The notes under the pieces were generated by a model. It was not told the origin of the DNA. It saw only the letters and a program-made list of their open reading frames with translations, and did no database searches. A program made the translations under genes and the position numbers. A stretch of 64,000 nt of DNA from Rhabdothermincola sediminis (GTDB lineage: Bacteria > Actinomycetota > Acidimicrobiia > Acidimicrobiales > Acidimicrobilacustridaceae), in assembly GCF_014805525.1 (NCBI RefSeq), contig NZ_JACFSZ010000017.1:20114-84113 (forward strand), given 5' to 3'. Below, piece by piece: positions 1 to 9,396 of the stretch; the first letter of the stretch is position 1; every line of letters starts with the position of its first letter.

Positions 1-2555
1 TTGCGCAGGATCCAGCTGCGGTAGTTCTCGTCGAGACCCTGGTAGCGCAGGTCGCTGCCCCGACGCTGCATCTCCGCCGTGAGACGGTCGAGCAGCTCGA
101 GCGCCTCGGCGGGCCGGCCGGCCATCGCTCGGGCGTGAGCCGCCATCTGCAGGACGTGCTCGACCCAGAAGCCGTGAGCCGTGTCGACTTCGGCGCCGAT
201 GAGCGGCTCGAGCGCGGCGAGCGCGTCATCAGTGCAACCCTGGTGGGTACGCAGCACGCCCTGCCATCCTCGCATCGCGGGATCGCGGGGCACGAGCGCG
301 ACCGCACGAGCCAGTTCGTCGTCGGCCTTCGGGAGATCACCCAGACCCCGATGGGCAAACGCCATGACGAGCAGGCAGCTCGCGGCAACACTCGGCTCAT
401 CGGTCGAACTGGCACCTTCTTCGCCGAGCAGGATCGCGAGCTCCATGTCGTGCCGGTGTCGCGCGATCCAGGCCCGCAGCTCGACCGCCCGGGCGCCCGC
501 GCCGAGGCCGACGGCATCGATGGCGTCGGCTTCCGCACCGTCGAGGTCGCTTCGGGCGATGCGCACCCGGCCCCGCGCCAGGCGGGCGGCCGCGCCGTCG
601 CACAGCTCGATGGATTCGTCGAGCAGCCGTTCCGCATCGGCCAAGGCATGACGTGCGGTGGCGATGGCGGCGGCCTCGACCAGCGCCTGGGCTGTGACCT
701 GCACATCCCCGCTCCGGCGAGCGTGGTGCGCGAGATCCAACGGCTCCACGTCCGGACGTTCCCGCAGCGCGGTCGCAGCCCGCCGGTGGAGCAGCGACCG
801 GCGGGCGGCGCTCACGTCCGCCTCCAGGGCCTCTCGGACCAGTCCGTGCCGGAACACGAACCGGGTCCCGTGCTCGTCCAGGACACCCTGCGCCGCGCCC
901 CGTTCGAGGTCGCCGAGCACCTCGATGGGCGAGCGCTCCACGACTGACGCCAGCAGGTCGAGATCGATCGGCTCGCCGAGCACCGCGGCGGCTTGCATGG
1001 TGCCCGCGGCGCCGCCCAGCCCGGCCAGCCGGCTCCGCACGATCTCGCGGATGCTCCGGGGCAGCGGGCCGTCGTCCGGGTCACCGGCCAGCAGCTCGCT
1101 CAGCAGCAACGCGTTGCCGCCACTGCGCTCGAGCAGCTCCGCGGCCCGCTCGGCTCCGGCCAGCGCCGTGACGGTGGGGAGATCGAGTGGGCCAACGTCG
1201 ATCCGGGTCACGTCGAGCGCGGGGCCCTCACCCGTCGGGCACGCCACGGCCACGAGCAGCGGCACACCGACACTACGGCGACGGATGAACCGGAGCCATT
1301 CGATGGTCGAGGAACCCGCGTGCTGTACATCATCGAGAACGAGGACCGCGACACCGGCGCCGGCGATCCGGCGGAACAGCCCCAGGAGGGCCTCGAAGAC
1401 GAGCACCTGCATGGCCTCGGGCGTCGCGCCCGGCGCCGGGGGGGTCGTCCGATCCCCCCTCGCCGGCCGGGGTCGGCCGATCAAGGGGCCGAGCAGGATG
1501 GCGTCGTCCTCGATGAGCGCACCGGCCTCCTCCCGGTCGAGCCCGCGGAGGTGACTGGCCAGCGCGTCGCCGACGGGCTGCATCGGCAACGCGCGCCCGA
1601 GCTCATCGCACCGCCCCCAGAGCACCGGAGTGCCGCTCGAGGCCAGCCCCGAGGACCACACCCGCAGCAAGGTGGACTTCCCCGCGCCAGGTTCGCCCTC
1701 GACCAGCACGACCTGCACGCCGGACGCCGCCTCGTGCCACGCTCGGTCGAGCTGGTCGATCTGGGCCCTGCGCCCCGGGAGCGTCTCCGCCGGCGTCGGG
1801 CGAGCTCGGGGAGGGGCGGCCGCTGGCACGGGCAGCTCTCCCCGGAGGATCGCCCTCTGAAGCTGCTCGGTCTCCTCCGTCGGGCTCACGCCGAGCTCCT
1901 CCGCCAGCCGTTGCCGCGCCTCGGCGTACGCGTTGAGCGCCGACGCCGGCCGGCCCGCGGCCACGTGTGCCGTCATGAGGAGTCGCAGCGCGGCTTCATC
2001 GTAGGGATCGTGGTCGAGGGCCCCGGCCGCGGCCGCAGCGGCTTCGGGCGCGTCGCCGGCATCGAGGGCCGCCTGAGCACCGATGCGGCGGAGCGCGGCG
2101 ACGGATCGCTCGACAGCGGCCCGGTCGGCGGCCGCCCATTCCGCGTCCCCCTCGTCGGCCAGCAGCTCACCGCGGACCAGCGCGAGGCCGGCGTCAGCCG
2201 CGGCGCGAGCCGCCACCGGCGCTCCCCGAGCCAGGCGATCCGACGCCTCCGTGGTGAGCGCCATCAGGGCCTCGACGTCGAGCCAGTCGACCAGCAGGCG
2301 GTAGCCCGCGCCCTCGCGGACGATGCGCTCCGGGCCCACGAGCTGGCGCATCCGGCTGGCGTGCACCGCCACCTCCCGCGTCGGGTTGGCCGGGGGCGAG
2401 TCGCCCCACAGGCAGTCGGCCAGCCGATCGACCGACACCGGCTGACCTCTCGCCAGGGCGAGCACCTTGAACAGGGTGCGGGACTTGCGGGAGCGGATGC
2501 TCATCACGTCCGCGCCGTCGATCTCGAAAGCGCCCAGCAGGCGAACCCGCAGCAC
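1..2555 (-). CDS. AfsR/SARP-family transcriptional regulator with AAA ATPase and TPR-like C-terminus (partial, 3' end off window)
   Basis: The 5' end is a GTG at 2555; the frame stays open to the left edge, so at least 851 residues are present and the C-terminus is missing. Residues 1-90 read as a winged-helix DNA-binding domain (opening LLGAFEIDG), 95-240 as a bacterial transcriptional activator (BTAD) helical repeat, and 287-295 as a Walker A loop (GEPGAGKST), followed by a Walker B-like VLVLDD near 390. The remainder is Ala/Leu/Arg-rich helical repeat sequence of TPR type. Family knowledge: such proteins are ATP-dependent activators of secondary or central metabolism. Nothing here names its target. 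It lies downstream of the PLP-lyase gene on the same strand (59 bp gap) and may share its transcript. Confidence 0.9.
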   Translation of the reverse strand, partial: MLRVRLLGAFEIDGADVMSIRSRKSRTLFKVLALARGQPVSVDRLADCLWGDSPPANPTREVAVHASRMRQLVGPERIVREGAGYRLLVDWLDVEALMALTTEASDRLARGAPVAARAAADAGLALVRGELLADEGDAEWAAADRAAVERSVAALRRIGAQAALDAGDAPEAAAAAAGALDHDPYDEAALRLLMTAHVAAGRPASALNAYAEARQRLAEELGVSPTEETEQLQRAILRGELPVPAAAPPRARPTPAETLPGRRAQIDQLDRAWHEAASGVQVVLVEGEPGAGKSTLLRVWSSGLASSGTPVLWGRCDELGRALPMQPVGDALASHLRGLDREEAGALIEDDAILLGPLIGRPRPARGDRTTPPAPGATPEAMQVLVFEALLGLFRRIAGAGVAVLVLDDVQHAGSSTIEWLRFIRRRSVGVPLLVAVACPTGEGPALDVTRIDVGPLDLPTVTALAGAERAAELLERSGGNALLLSELLAGDPDDGPLPRSIREIVRSRLAGLGGAAGTMQAAAVLGEPIDLDLLASVVERSPIEVLGDLERGAAQGVLDEHGTRFVFRHGLVREALEADVSAARRSLLHRRAATALRERPDVEPLDLAHHARRSGDVQVTAQALVEAAAIATARHALADAERLLDESIELCDGAAARLARGRVRIARSDLDGAEADAIDAVGLGAGARAVELRAWIARHRHDMELAILLGEEGASSTDEPSVAASCLLVMAFAHRGLGDLPKADDELARAVALVPRDPAMRGWQGVLRTHQGCTDDALAALEPLIGAEVDTAHGFWVEHVLQMAAHARAMAGRPAEALELLDRLTAEMQRRGSDLRYQGLDENYRSWILR

Positions 2556-2614
2556 CCCTGCATTCTGCTCGCCCGGCAGCCAGCACGCGCCGGAGGCACC
2601 CGGCAAGTGCCCGT

Positions 2615-3868
2615 CTACTCCAAGGTGGCGTAGTTCGTGGCGCGGTCGTCGGCTCGGGCGCCGGCGACCTCAGCCACGCATGCCGCCAGGTCGCGCAGGT
2701 AGTCCTCGATCACGGGCGCGTTCCCCGCGCTGACGGTGGCATGCAGCGAATCCGGTGGGGTCTGGCGATCGTGGAACCAGCCTCGGGCCAGGAGCGCGTC
2801 ACCGACCGCGAACACATCCAGCGGCTCCGGCCGTGCCGGGTCGGCGGCGATGGCCACCAGGTGCGCCTCGGGCTCGCCGAGCACCGTGAGGCCCTCGATC
2901 GCCCGGATACCTTCGACCATCCGCCGGGCGGCGTCGATGGCCATCTTCGTGAGCCGCAGGTAGCCCTCCCTGCCCAGGTGCTGCAGCGTGGCCCACGCCA
3001 GGGCGATCGGCAGTCCCGGCCGGGTGCCCTGCATACCGGGTGAGGCGTAGAAGCCACCGAGCCAGCCGTCGAACACGAACGTCTGGTAGCGGCGCAGCTC
3101 CTTGTCGCGGTGCACGATCACCGACGCGCCCTTCGGCGCGTAGCCCAGCTTGTGGAGATCGGCCGAGATGCTCGTGACGCCCTCGACCCGGAAGTCCCAC
3201 GGCGGCAGCTCGTAGCCCAGCTCCTCCATGAAGGGCAGCACAAAGCCCCCCATGCAGGCATCGACGTGGAAGTTCGCGCCCGCCTCGGCGGCGACGGCTG
3301 CCAGCTCCCCGATGGGGTCGATGACGCCTTGGGGGTACTGGGGCGCCGAGCCCACGACCAGCACCGTGTTGTCGTCGATGGCGGCCGCCATGGTGTCGAC
3401 GTCGGCCCGCCAGTCCGCCCGCACGGGGACCTTCCGCATCTCCAGGCCAAAGTAGTGGGCACCCTTGTGGAACGCGGCGTGCGCCGACTCCGCCACCACC
3501 AGGTTCGGCTGCTCGATCCCCCGCTCGGCCCGGCCCCGCTCGCGCGCCGACTTGACCGCCATCAGGATGCTCTCGGTGCCACCCGAGGTCATGAAACCGG
3601 CGGCGTCGGGCCCGCCGTGTAACAGGTCAGCGGTGATGCGCACCACCTCGGACTGCATGGCCCCGAGGCTCGGAAAGGCGAGGGTGTTCAGCGCGTTCTC
3701 GTGCAGGAACTCGACCGCCACCGCCTCCTGCACCTCGTGCAGCGACGGGCCGCCGTCGTAGACCATCCCGAAGGTCTTGCCGTCCTGCCAGCGCACGTCG
3801 CCAGCCTGCTTGGCCCGAAGCTCCTCGAGGATGTCGTCCTTGGATCGTCCCTGCGCCGGCAACGGCAT
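2615..3868 (-). CDS. Sphingosine-1-phosphate-lyase-like PLP-dependent decarboxylase/aldolase
   Basis: The 417-residue protein belongs to the group II decarboxylase / S1P-lyase branch of fold-type I PLP enzymes. Visible motifs: SGGTES at 95-100 (phosphate cradle), HVDACMGG at 201-208 (the Asp that contacts the pyridine nitrogen), and SADLHKLGYAPKG at 235-247, in which Lys240 should form the Schiff base. The last motif resembles S1P lyase more than glutamate decarboxylase. There is no N-terminal membrane anchor, unlike the eukaryotic enzyme. The gene follows surE by 15 bp, with a TACGCT hexamer 8 nt before the ATG. Expected chemistry is C-C cleavage of a phosphorylated amino alcohol or an amino-acid decarboxylation; the true substrate cannot be read from sequence. 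Confidence 0.85.
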   Translation of the reverse strand: MPLPAQGRSKDDILEELRAKQAGDVRWQDGKTFGMVYDGGPSLHEVQEAVAVEFLHENALNTLAFPSLGAMQSEVVRITADLLHGGPDAAGFMTSGGTESILMAVKSARERGRAERGIEQPNLVVAESAHAAFHKGAHYFGLEMRKVPVRADWRADVDTMAAAIDDNTVLVVGSAPQYPQGVIDPIGELAAVAAEAGANFHVDACMGGFVLPFMEELGYELPPWDFRVEGVTSISADLHKLGYAPKGASVIVHRDKELRRYQTFVFDGWLGGFYASPGMQGTRPGLPIALAWATLQHLGREGYLRLTKMAIDAARRMVEGIRAIEGLTVLGEPEAHLVAIAADPARPEPLDVFAVGDALLARGWFHDRQTPPDSLHATVSAGNAPVIEDYLRDLAACVAEVAGARADDRATNYATLE

Positions 3869-3883
3869 GGGCGGCCAGCGTAG

Positions 3884-4747
3884 TCAACCCTCGCCGAGGC
3901 GAGGCCTCCGCAGCACCCCGCCGTTGGACGGGTCCGGCACCCGGTGCACGGGATGCACGGGTGCACCCGGCACCAGCCGCTCGGCCAGCTCGGTCGGCCC
4001 GGCCTCGAGGCCACTCTCGTCGGGCCAGGCCTCGACCACCCCCACCAGCGTGGTGAGCGATGCGTAACCGGTCTGCACCAGCCCCTGGTCGGTGTCCTCG
4101 TCGTGGTCCATCTCGACCCTCCGGAGGACGAACTGCAACCGGTCCTGGGCCGGGCCCTCGACGCCGGCGCGGACCTCACCGAACGGCGCCAGGCGAGCCC
4201 ATCGCAGCCCGCGGACCTGCTGGCGCGGGAGGGCCGGAACGTTGAGGTTCAGCGCGGTCCGGGCCGGTGCCTCCGCGACCAGTGGGAGGGCCTCGACCGC
4301 CAGTGCGGCCGCGGTCCCCCAGTACCACTGCTCGCTCGACTGCACGCTGACCGCGAGCCCCGATAGACCGAAGTTCTGGGCGGTGAGCACCGCGCCGACC
4401 GTGCCCGAGTGCAGGATGGCCCGCCCGGTGTTCAGCCCCGCGTTGACCCCCGACACCACCAGGTCAGGGCGGCGATCACCGAACCCGCCCAACACGGTGG
4501 CCAGCACCGCGAGGCCCGGGGGACCGTCGAGCGACCAGGCCTCGACCTCCGGCGCAGCGGGCAGCTCGACGCGGGTGACCTCGACGTGCTCGTCGGGGTG
4601 CATCCGCCCCAGCGCACACGACGCGCCGCTCCAGTCGTGTGCGGGCGCCACCACGAACACGTCGTGGCCCGCGCGGTGCAGCGCCCCGGCGAGGACGTGG
4701 ATGCCCTCCGAGCCGATGCCGTCGTCGTTGGTGACGAGGATGCGCAC
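3884..4747 (-). CDS. surE: 5'/3'-nucleotidase SurE
   Basis: Survival protein E hydrolyses nucleoside monophosphates and short polyphosphates with a divalent metal. The N-terminus shows the diagnostic ILVTNDDG (Asp8, Asp9), then PAHDWSGAS (Ser40) and SGVNAGLNTG (Asn102), all metal-site elements. I chose GTG 4747 because it puts the beta strand right at the N-terminus and lies 4 bp after the upstream stop; a longer frame to 4777 would overlap that gene. At 287 residues it is slightly longer than E. coli SurE, with a Pro/Arg-rich C-terminal tail. It is tightly spaced between the amidohydrolase and the PLP-lyase gene, consistent with one transcript. Confidence 0.92.
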   Translation of the reverse strand: MRILVTNDDGIGSEGIHVLAGALHRAGHDVFVVAPAHDWSGASCALGRMHPDEHVEVTRVELPAAPEVEAWSLDGPPGLAVLATVLGGFGDRRPDLVVSGVNAGLNTGRAILHSGTVGAVLTAQNFGLSGLAVSVQSSEQWYWGTAAALAVEALPLVAEAPARTALNLNVPALPRQQVRGLRWARLAPFGEVRAGVEGPAQDRLQFVLRRVEMDHDEDTDQGLVQTGYASLTTLVGVVEAWPDESGLEAGPTELAERLVPGAPVHPVHRVPDPSNGGVLRRPRLGEG

Positions 4748-4751
4748 TGTT

Positions 4752-5930
4752 CTACGGGCGCAGCACGTTGAGCTCACTCACGTTGTCGAGCAGGATGCGC
4801 CGCCGGGCCTCGGCGGGCAGCTCCTTGAGCTCCACGACGTAGTCGAGCGGGGAGGGCATGCCCTCGATGTGTGGCCAGTCGGATCCGAAGATCACCCGGT
4901 CGTCGCCCATCCACTCGACGATTCGGTTCACGTCGTCCTCCCAGAAGGGGTTGATCCACACGTGGCGCCGGAACAGCTCCACCGGATCCTCGGGGAACCA
5001 TCCGGGCACCTTGCGGGCCATCGAACGCATCTTGGCGAACAGATCGGGGAGGAACTCGGCGCCGTTCTCCACCGAGGCGATGCGCAGGTTCGGGAAGCGC
5101 ACGAACAGATTGTCGAACATCAACGACAGGAGGAACTCGAAGATGGCCCGTTCGATGGCGAACATCTTGATCGACGGCTTCCATCCGCCCTGGAAGGTGG
5201 CTCCGAAGCCGTCGGGCGCGTAGCCGTTCGACGAGCCGCCACTGTCGCCCGCATGCAGCACCACCGTGATGCCCGCCTCGTTCACCCGGGCCCAGAACGG
5301 GTCGAACGCCGGCTCGAACGGATTGCGCTGACCCGTGGCGGTGGTGGGTGCGGCCGGCCGCATCACGATCGTGCGGGCACCGCGATCCAGTGCCCACTCC
5401 AGCTCCTCAACCGCCCAGCCCACGTCGGCCAGCGTGAGGTACGGGGCGGCGAAGATGCGGTCACGGTACGCGAAGCCCCAGTCCTCCTCGACCCAGCGGT
5501 TGAACGCCCGGAAGGTGAGGCACACCGCCTCCGGGTCGTCCTTGAGCAGCTCCTCGTAGAGCATGCCGAGAGTGGGGAACAGCCAGCAGGCCTGCAGGCC
5601 TTGCTCGTCCATCGCCGCCAGGCGGGCGTAGCGGTCGCGGTACGAGGCACGGATGGGTTCGCGGTCCTGCAGGAACTCGAGAGGGTTGCGCTGATCGGGG
5701 TTGCCTCGGAAGTAGTCGTGCATCGCGCCCGGCTTGGCAACGGGGTCGAAGGTCGGGTTGGTGACCGCCCGGCTGACCCGGCCACCCACCACGTGGTAGC
5801 GGCGGCCGTCGATCTCGCACCACTGCACGCACCTCGGTCCGAGGGAGGGGTCGAGATGGCGGGTGAAGGCGTCGAGTGCCTCGTAGTAGTGATTGTCGCA
5901 GTCGAAGACGGGATGACCGAGCTCTTCCAA
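4752..5930 (-). CDS. Amidohydrolase family 2 (TIM-barrel) protein
   Basis: A metal-dependent hydrolase or decarboxylase-like barrel of 392 residues. The start is taken as TTG 5930 because AAGGGG lies 6 nt upstream and because the paralogue at 59051-60247 begins at the same place; a longer open frame to 6278 runs into the divergent cyclase. Motifs: DCDNHYYE at 10-17, HAGD near residue 230, and FGSDWPH at 348-354 with the Asp expected in the active site. The usual N-terminal HxH metal pair is replaced by NHYYE, as in many actinobacterial members. First gene of a minus-strand group with surE. Substrate unknown; an ACMSD/LigW-like decarboxylase role is possible. Confidence 0.85.
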   Translation of the reverse strand: MEELGHPVFDCDNHYYEALDAFTRHLDPSLGPRCVQWCEIDGRRYHVVGGRVSRAVTNPTFDPVAKPGAMHDYFRGNPDQRNPLEFLQDREPIRASYRDRYARLAAMDEQGLQACWLFPTLGMLYEELLKDDPEAVCLTFRAFNRWVEEDWGFAYRDRIFAAPYLTLADVGWAVEELEWALDRGARTIVMRPAAPTTATGQRNPFEPAFDPFWARVNEAGITVVLHAGDSGGSSNGYAPDGFGATFQGGWKPSIKMFAIERAIFEFLLSLMFDNLFVRFPNLRIASVENGAEFLPDLFAKMRSMARKVPGWFPEDPVELFRRHVWINPFWEDDVNRIVEWMGDDRVIFGSDWPHIEGMPSPLDYVVELKELPAEARRRILLDNVSELNVLRP

Positions 5931-6012
5931 CCGAAGCCCCTTGGGTGAGCGGACGACCTCACCGGATCGTAGGCGCCGAGCAGGGCCGGAGGCGCTCTGG
6001 CACAGTGGAGGT

Positions 6013-7377
6013 GTGAGTGCGGCGGACCGGGAAGGCACCCGTCTCGACGTCGACGGCCGATGGGCCGTGAACGCCCTGGAGGCCATCACCGATCTGGCGG
6101 TGGTCGTCAGCGCCGACTGGCGCATCCTCCACGCCAACCCGTACGCGCTCGACCTGCTGGCCCTCGAGGCCGACGAGGTGATCGGCCGCCCGGTCTCGGA
6201 ACTCGTGCACCCCGACGACCTGCACCGGGCGATCGAGGTCATCGAGCGCATCAGGGCTGGCGACCGGGACATCGACACGACCCCGGCCTTCTACCGGCTG
6301 CGGGCGGGTGACGGCCAGTGGCGGCGGGTCGAGCTGAACGCCACGCTCGTCCCCGGTCCCGACGGCGATCTGCTCGTGGTGATCGGCCGGTACTCGGGCG
6401 ACCACGACCTGCAGGACCGGCTCATCGAGCTGTTCACCGAGGACGCCCCCACCGACGTGCTGGTCGGGATGGTGCCGGAGTTCGGGCGTTGGCGCCAACC
6501 TGCTGTCAACTACGCGGTGTTCTACCTCGACGACGACGGTTGCCCGGCAGCAACGGGCTCGGCGGCGTTGATCCAGCTCGGTGGCTTGGAGGATCCGACC
6601 ACCCCGTGGGCGGAAGCCGCCGCCACCCGCGAGGAGCGGCTCGCCGCCGTCTCGGACCTGCACCCCGACTTCGCCACCCGGGCCGGGCGCGCCGGGTTCA
6701 CCCACACCTGGGCGATGCCGGTGGACGACCCGCTGCACGACAGCGCGGCGGTGGTCGCCTTCGCCCGCCGCGACGGCCCCGCTCCCGAGATCTTCGGCTA
6801 CGCGCTGGAGGTGATGTGCAAGAACCTCCGGGCGGTGCTGCGCTGGCGCGATCACGTCGACGGACTCCGCCGCGCGGCTCGGCGCGACCCGCTCACCGGC
6901 ATACCCAACCGGGCCCAGTTCTGGGCGCTCCTGGAGAGTCTCCGCCGGGAGCCTCGCCCCACGAACGTCGGTGTGCTCTACATCGACCTCGACGGCTTCA
7001 AAGGGGTCAACGACCACCTCGGGCACACCGTCGGCGACCAGGTGCTCACCGAAGCCGCCAGCCGGCTCGCCGCCGCCCTCCGGCCGGGGGACGCGGTGGC
7101 GCGCATCGGTGGCGACGAGTTCGCGGTGGTGTGCCACGAGCTCGCGACCGACGACGCGGCGATCGCGGTGGCCGAACGGGTGCTGCGGATCCTCGACGAG
7201 CCCTTCGTGGTCGACACCGAGACGATCAGGATCGGGGCGAGCATCGGCATCGCCACCGTGGACACTGCCGACCTCGATGCCGATGAGCTGCTCGAGCGCG
7301 CCGACCGCGCCCTGTACAAGGCCAAGCGGCGAGGCAGGGGCTGCTGGCACCTGGCTGCCGATCCCACGCCGGGCTGA
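6013..7377 (+). CDS. PAS-GGDEF diguanylate cyclase
   Basis: A 454-residue cytoplasmic signalling protein. Residues 15-130 form a PAS sensor; 130-280 is a less recognisable linker or sensor; 295-450 is a GGDEF domain opening RDPLTGIPNR. The active-site GGDEF (366-370) is intact, and RPGD at 357-360 is exactly five residues upstream, a canonical inhibitory I-site. It should therefore make cyclic-di-GMP and be product-inhibited. GTG 6013 was chosen because CACAGT lies 6 nt upstream, and it leaves an 82 bp region shared with the divergent amidohydrolase. No transmembrane segment is seen. The signal sensed by the PAS is unknown. Confidence 0.9.
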   Translation: MSAADREGTRLDVDGRWAVNALEAITDLAVVVSADWRILHANPYALDLLALEADEVIGRPVSELVHPDDLHRAIEVIERIRAGDRDIDTTPAFYRLRAGDGQWRRVELNATLVPGPDGDLLVVIGRYSGDHDLQDRLIELFTEDAPTDVLVGMVPEFGRWRQPAVNYAVFYLDDDGCPAATGSAALIQLGGLEDPTTPWAEAAATREERLAAVSDLHPDFATRAGRAGFTHTWAMPVDDPLHDSAAVVAFARRDGPAPEIFGYALEVMCKNLRAVLRWRDHVDGLRRAARRDPLTGIPNRAQFWALLESLRREPRPTNVGVLYIDLDGFKGVNDHLGHTVGDQVLTEAASRLAAALRPGDAVARIGGDEFAVVCHELATDDAAIAVAERVLRILDEPFVVDTETIRIGASIGIATVDTADLDADELLERADRALYKAKRRGRGCWHLAADPTPG

Positions 7378-7406
7378 GCCCGCCGACAGCACCTACCGTG
7401 TGGCGC

Positions 7407-8165
7407 GTGGAAGGTAGTTACCTCACCGCCGAAGCTCGTGGACCGGTGCTGCTCGTCACCCTCGATCGCCCGGAGAAGCTCAACGCGTACGACGGCCCCG
7501 GCCTCAAGGCACTGGGGGCGGTGTGGAGCCGGCTCGATGACGACCCCGCTCTCCGGGTGGGGGTACTGACCGGCGCAGGTGGGCGAGCCTTCTGCGCCGG
7601 CGCCGACGTGGCCGCCGCCGCGGGCGGCGGTTTCGACGACCCGCCGTACCCGGAGGTGGCGGAGGGCTTGGCCCGCAAGCCGGTGATCGCCGCCATCGAA
7701 GGCCGCTGCCTGGGCGGCGGCATGATGATCGCCACTGGCTGCGACCTGCGCATCGCCGGTGACACCGCCGAGTTCGGCCTCCCCGAAGCCCGCTGGAACC
7801 TCCCGGCGCAGTGGCTCGGGGCGCTGGCTCGCCAGCTCCTCCCCGCCCACGTCCTCGAACTGGCACTGCTCGCCGACGAGCGCCTCCCCGCCGCCCGGCT
7901 CTACGAGATGGGCTGGATCAACCGGGTGGTGCCCGCGGGCCAGGCGCTCGACGAGGCGTTGTGCTGGGCGGATCGGCTCGCCGCCCTCGCCCCCGCGGCG
8001 CTGCGGGCGTTCAAGGAGCTGGTCGTCAAGGGTGCCTGGCTGCCACCAGCCGATGCCCTTGCCCTCGGCCACCGGCAGGCCGCCGCGCTGGTCGCCATGC
8101 ACGACACCGTGGAAGGCGGGCTGGCGTTCACCGAGCGCCGGCGGCCCGACTTCCAGGACCGCTGA
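7407..8165 (+). CDS. Enoyl-CoA hydratase/isomerase family protein
   Basis: A crotonase-fold protein of 252 residues. The oxyanion-hole segment GRAFCAGADV and the following IEGRCLGGGMMIATGCDLR are clear, as is FGLPEARW, whose Glu occupies a catalytic position of enoyl-CoA hydratase. The start is GTG 7407, exactly 7 nt after a TACCGT hexamer (7394-7399), so the mRNA is probably leaderless; an in-frame GTG at 7398 overlaps that hexamer. It is followed at 15 bp by the DUF1214 gene and then a sulfotransferase, all on the plus strand. The acyl-CoA substrate cannot be inferred. Confidence 0.9.
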   Translation: MEGSYLTAEARGPVLLVTLDRPEKLNAYDGPGLKALGAVWSRLDDDPALRVGVLTGAGGRAFCAGADVAAAAGGGFDDPPYPEVAEGLARKPVIAAIEGRCLGGGMMIATGCDLRIAGDTAEFGLPEARWNLPAQWLGALARQLLPAHVLELALLADERLPAARLYEMGWINRVVPAGQALDEALCWADRLAALAPAALRAFKELVVKGAWLPPADALALGHRQAAALVAMHDTVEGGLAFTERRRPDFQDR

Positions 8166-8179
8166 CGAGGAGCGCCCCC

Positions 8180-9394
8180 GTGGAGCACCCCACCGAGCGA
8201 CCACCGGACCCCCGGGTCCTCGACGGCAAACTGTGGGACCTCCTCCTCGACCAGCTCGCCGGCCTCCGGTCCCTGGTATGGGCCGAGGACGTGCCGGCGG
8301 ACCCGGTGGTGCGGGCAGAGGGTCTGCGCTACCTGCTGCGCTTCCTCGCCGCGGGCATCGCGGCGTGCATCGAGTACGACGACACCGAGACCCCGGAGCT
8401 CGGTCGGTACATCGAGAACCGCATGAGCTGGGGTCTCGACAACCCCGACTGCAACTACTCCTACACCCGGATCCGCGGCGGCGCGACCTACCGCGTCAGC
8501 GGCAACCGGGGCACCGCCCGCCACCTCGAGCTGCAGGTCAACACCGGCCACATGGCCGACGGCGACTTCGCCGGCTGGCGGACGGTCTCCGCCATGTCCG
8601 GTGACGAGCTGGCCACGGATCCCGACGAGGATTTCGAGCTGTTCCTGTCGCCGGAGGAGCACACCGCCGGCAACTGGATGCGCCTCGACGACACGGCCAG
8701 CTTCCTGCTGGTCCGCCAGTACTTCGACGACTGGGAACACGAACGCCCTGCGGAGCTGGTCATCGAGCAGGTCGGCTTCCCCTACCCGCCCGCACCGCTG
8801 AGCACCGGGGCGATCGGGGCCCGGGTCGAGCTGCTCTGCCAGTGGCTCGAGGTGGGGGCGCGCTGCTGGCATGCGATCAGCCGGGGCATCCTCGCCGGCA
8901 CGCCCGGCGATCTCACGCCCTTCCGTCCACCGGCGGAGGCATCCGGGCTCAAGGGCCAGGCCTACGGCATGGGCGCGTGGCGCTGCGAACCCGACGAGGC
9001 GGTGATCCTCACGCTCGACCCGCCACCGTGCCGGATGTGGGGCGTGTCGCTGTGCGACCGCTTCTGGCAGAGCATCGACTTCGCCAACCACCAGTCGTCG
9101 CTGAACTCCGCCCAGGCGTCGCTCACGGGCCGCGGTCGCTTCGTCGGGGTCATCAGCCATGACGACCCCGGTGTGGCGAACTGGCTCGATCCCGCCGGGC
9201 ACCGGGAAGGCACCCTGGCACTGCGCTACCTGCTGCCCGAGGTGGGCGACCTGCCCACGATGCGGTACCACACCGTGGCCCGCCACGACCTCGAGGGAGA
9301 GCTACCCGCCGACACGCCCCGCCTCGACCCCGCGGGGCGGCGGGCGGTGATCGAGCGGCGGCGGCGAGCCGTGATGCGCCGGTACCGGAGGTAG
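8180..9394 (+). CDS. DUF1214 domain-containing protein
   Basis: A 404-residue protein of unknown function whose last third (MWGVSLCDRFWQS, then NHQSSLN, then GHREGTLALRYL) matches the DUF1214 pattern common in mycobacteria and related actinomycetes. GTG 8180 is preceded by GAGGAG with a 7 nt spacer, which sets the start although the frame is open much further upstream over the hydratase gene. There is no signal peptide or membrane segment. It sits between an enoyl-CoA hydratase (15 bp) and a sulfotransferase (2 bp), so a role in the same lipid or aromatic pathway is reasonable inference. Confidence 0.85.
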   Translation: MEHPTERPPDPRVLDGKLWDLLLDQLAGLRSLVWAEDVPADPVVRAEGLRYLLRFLAAGIAACIEYDDTETPELGRYIENRMSWGLDNPDCNYSYTRIRGGATYRVSGNRGTARHLELQVNTGHMADGDFAGWRTVSAMSGDELATDPDEDFELFLSPEEHTAGNWMRLDDTASFLLVRQYFDDWEHERPAELVIEQVGFPYPPAPLSTGAIGARVELLCQWLEVGARCWHAISRGILAGTPGDLTPFRPPAEASGLKGQAYGMGAWRCEPDEAVILTLDPPPCRMWGVSLCDRFWQSIDFANHQSSLNSAQASLTGRGRFVGVISHDDPGVANWLDPAGHREGTLALRYLLPEVGDLPTMRYHTVARHDLEGELPADTPRLDPAGRRAVIERRRRAVMRRYRR

Positions 9395-9396
9395 CC

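Noticed and set aside
993..2633. Plus-strand open frame of about 546 residues opposite the SARP regulator
   Set aside because: Arg/Gly/Pro-rich composition without any domain; it is the codon-position shadow of a 70% GC gene, and the minus strand encodes a clear multidomain regulator.
4092..5948. Plus-strand open frame of about 618 residues opposite SurE and the amidohydrolase
   Set aside because: No recognisable motif, and it spans two well-supported minus-strand genes.
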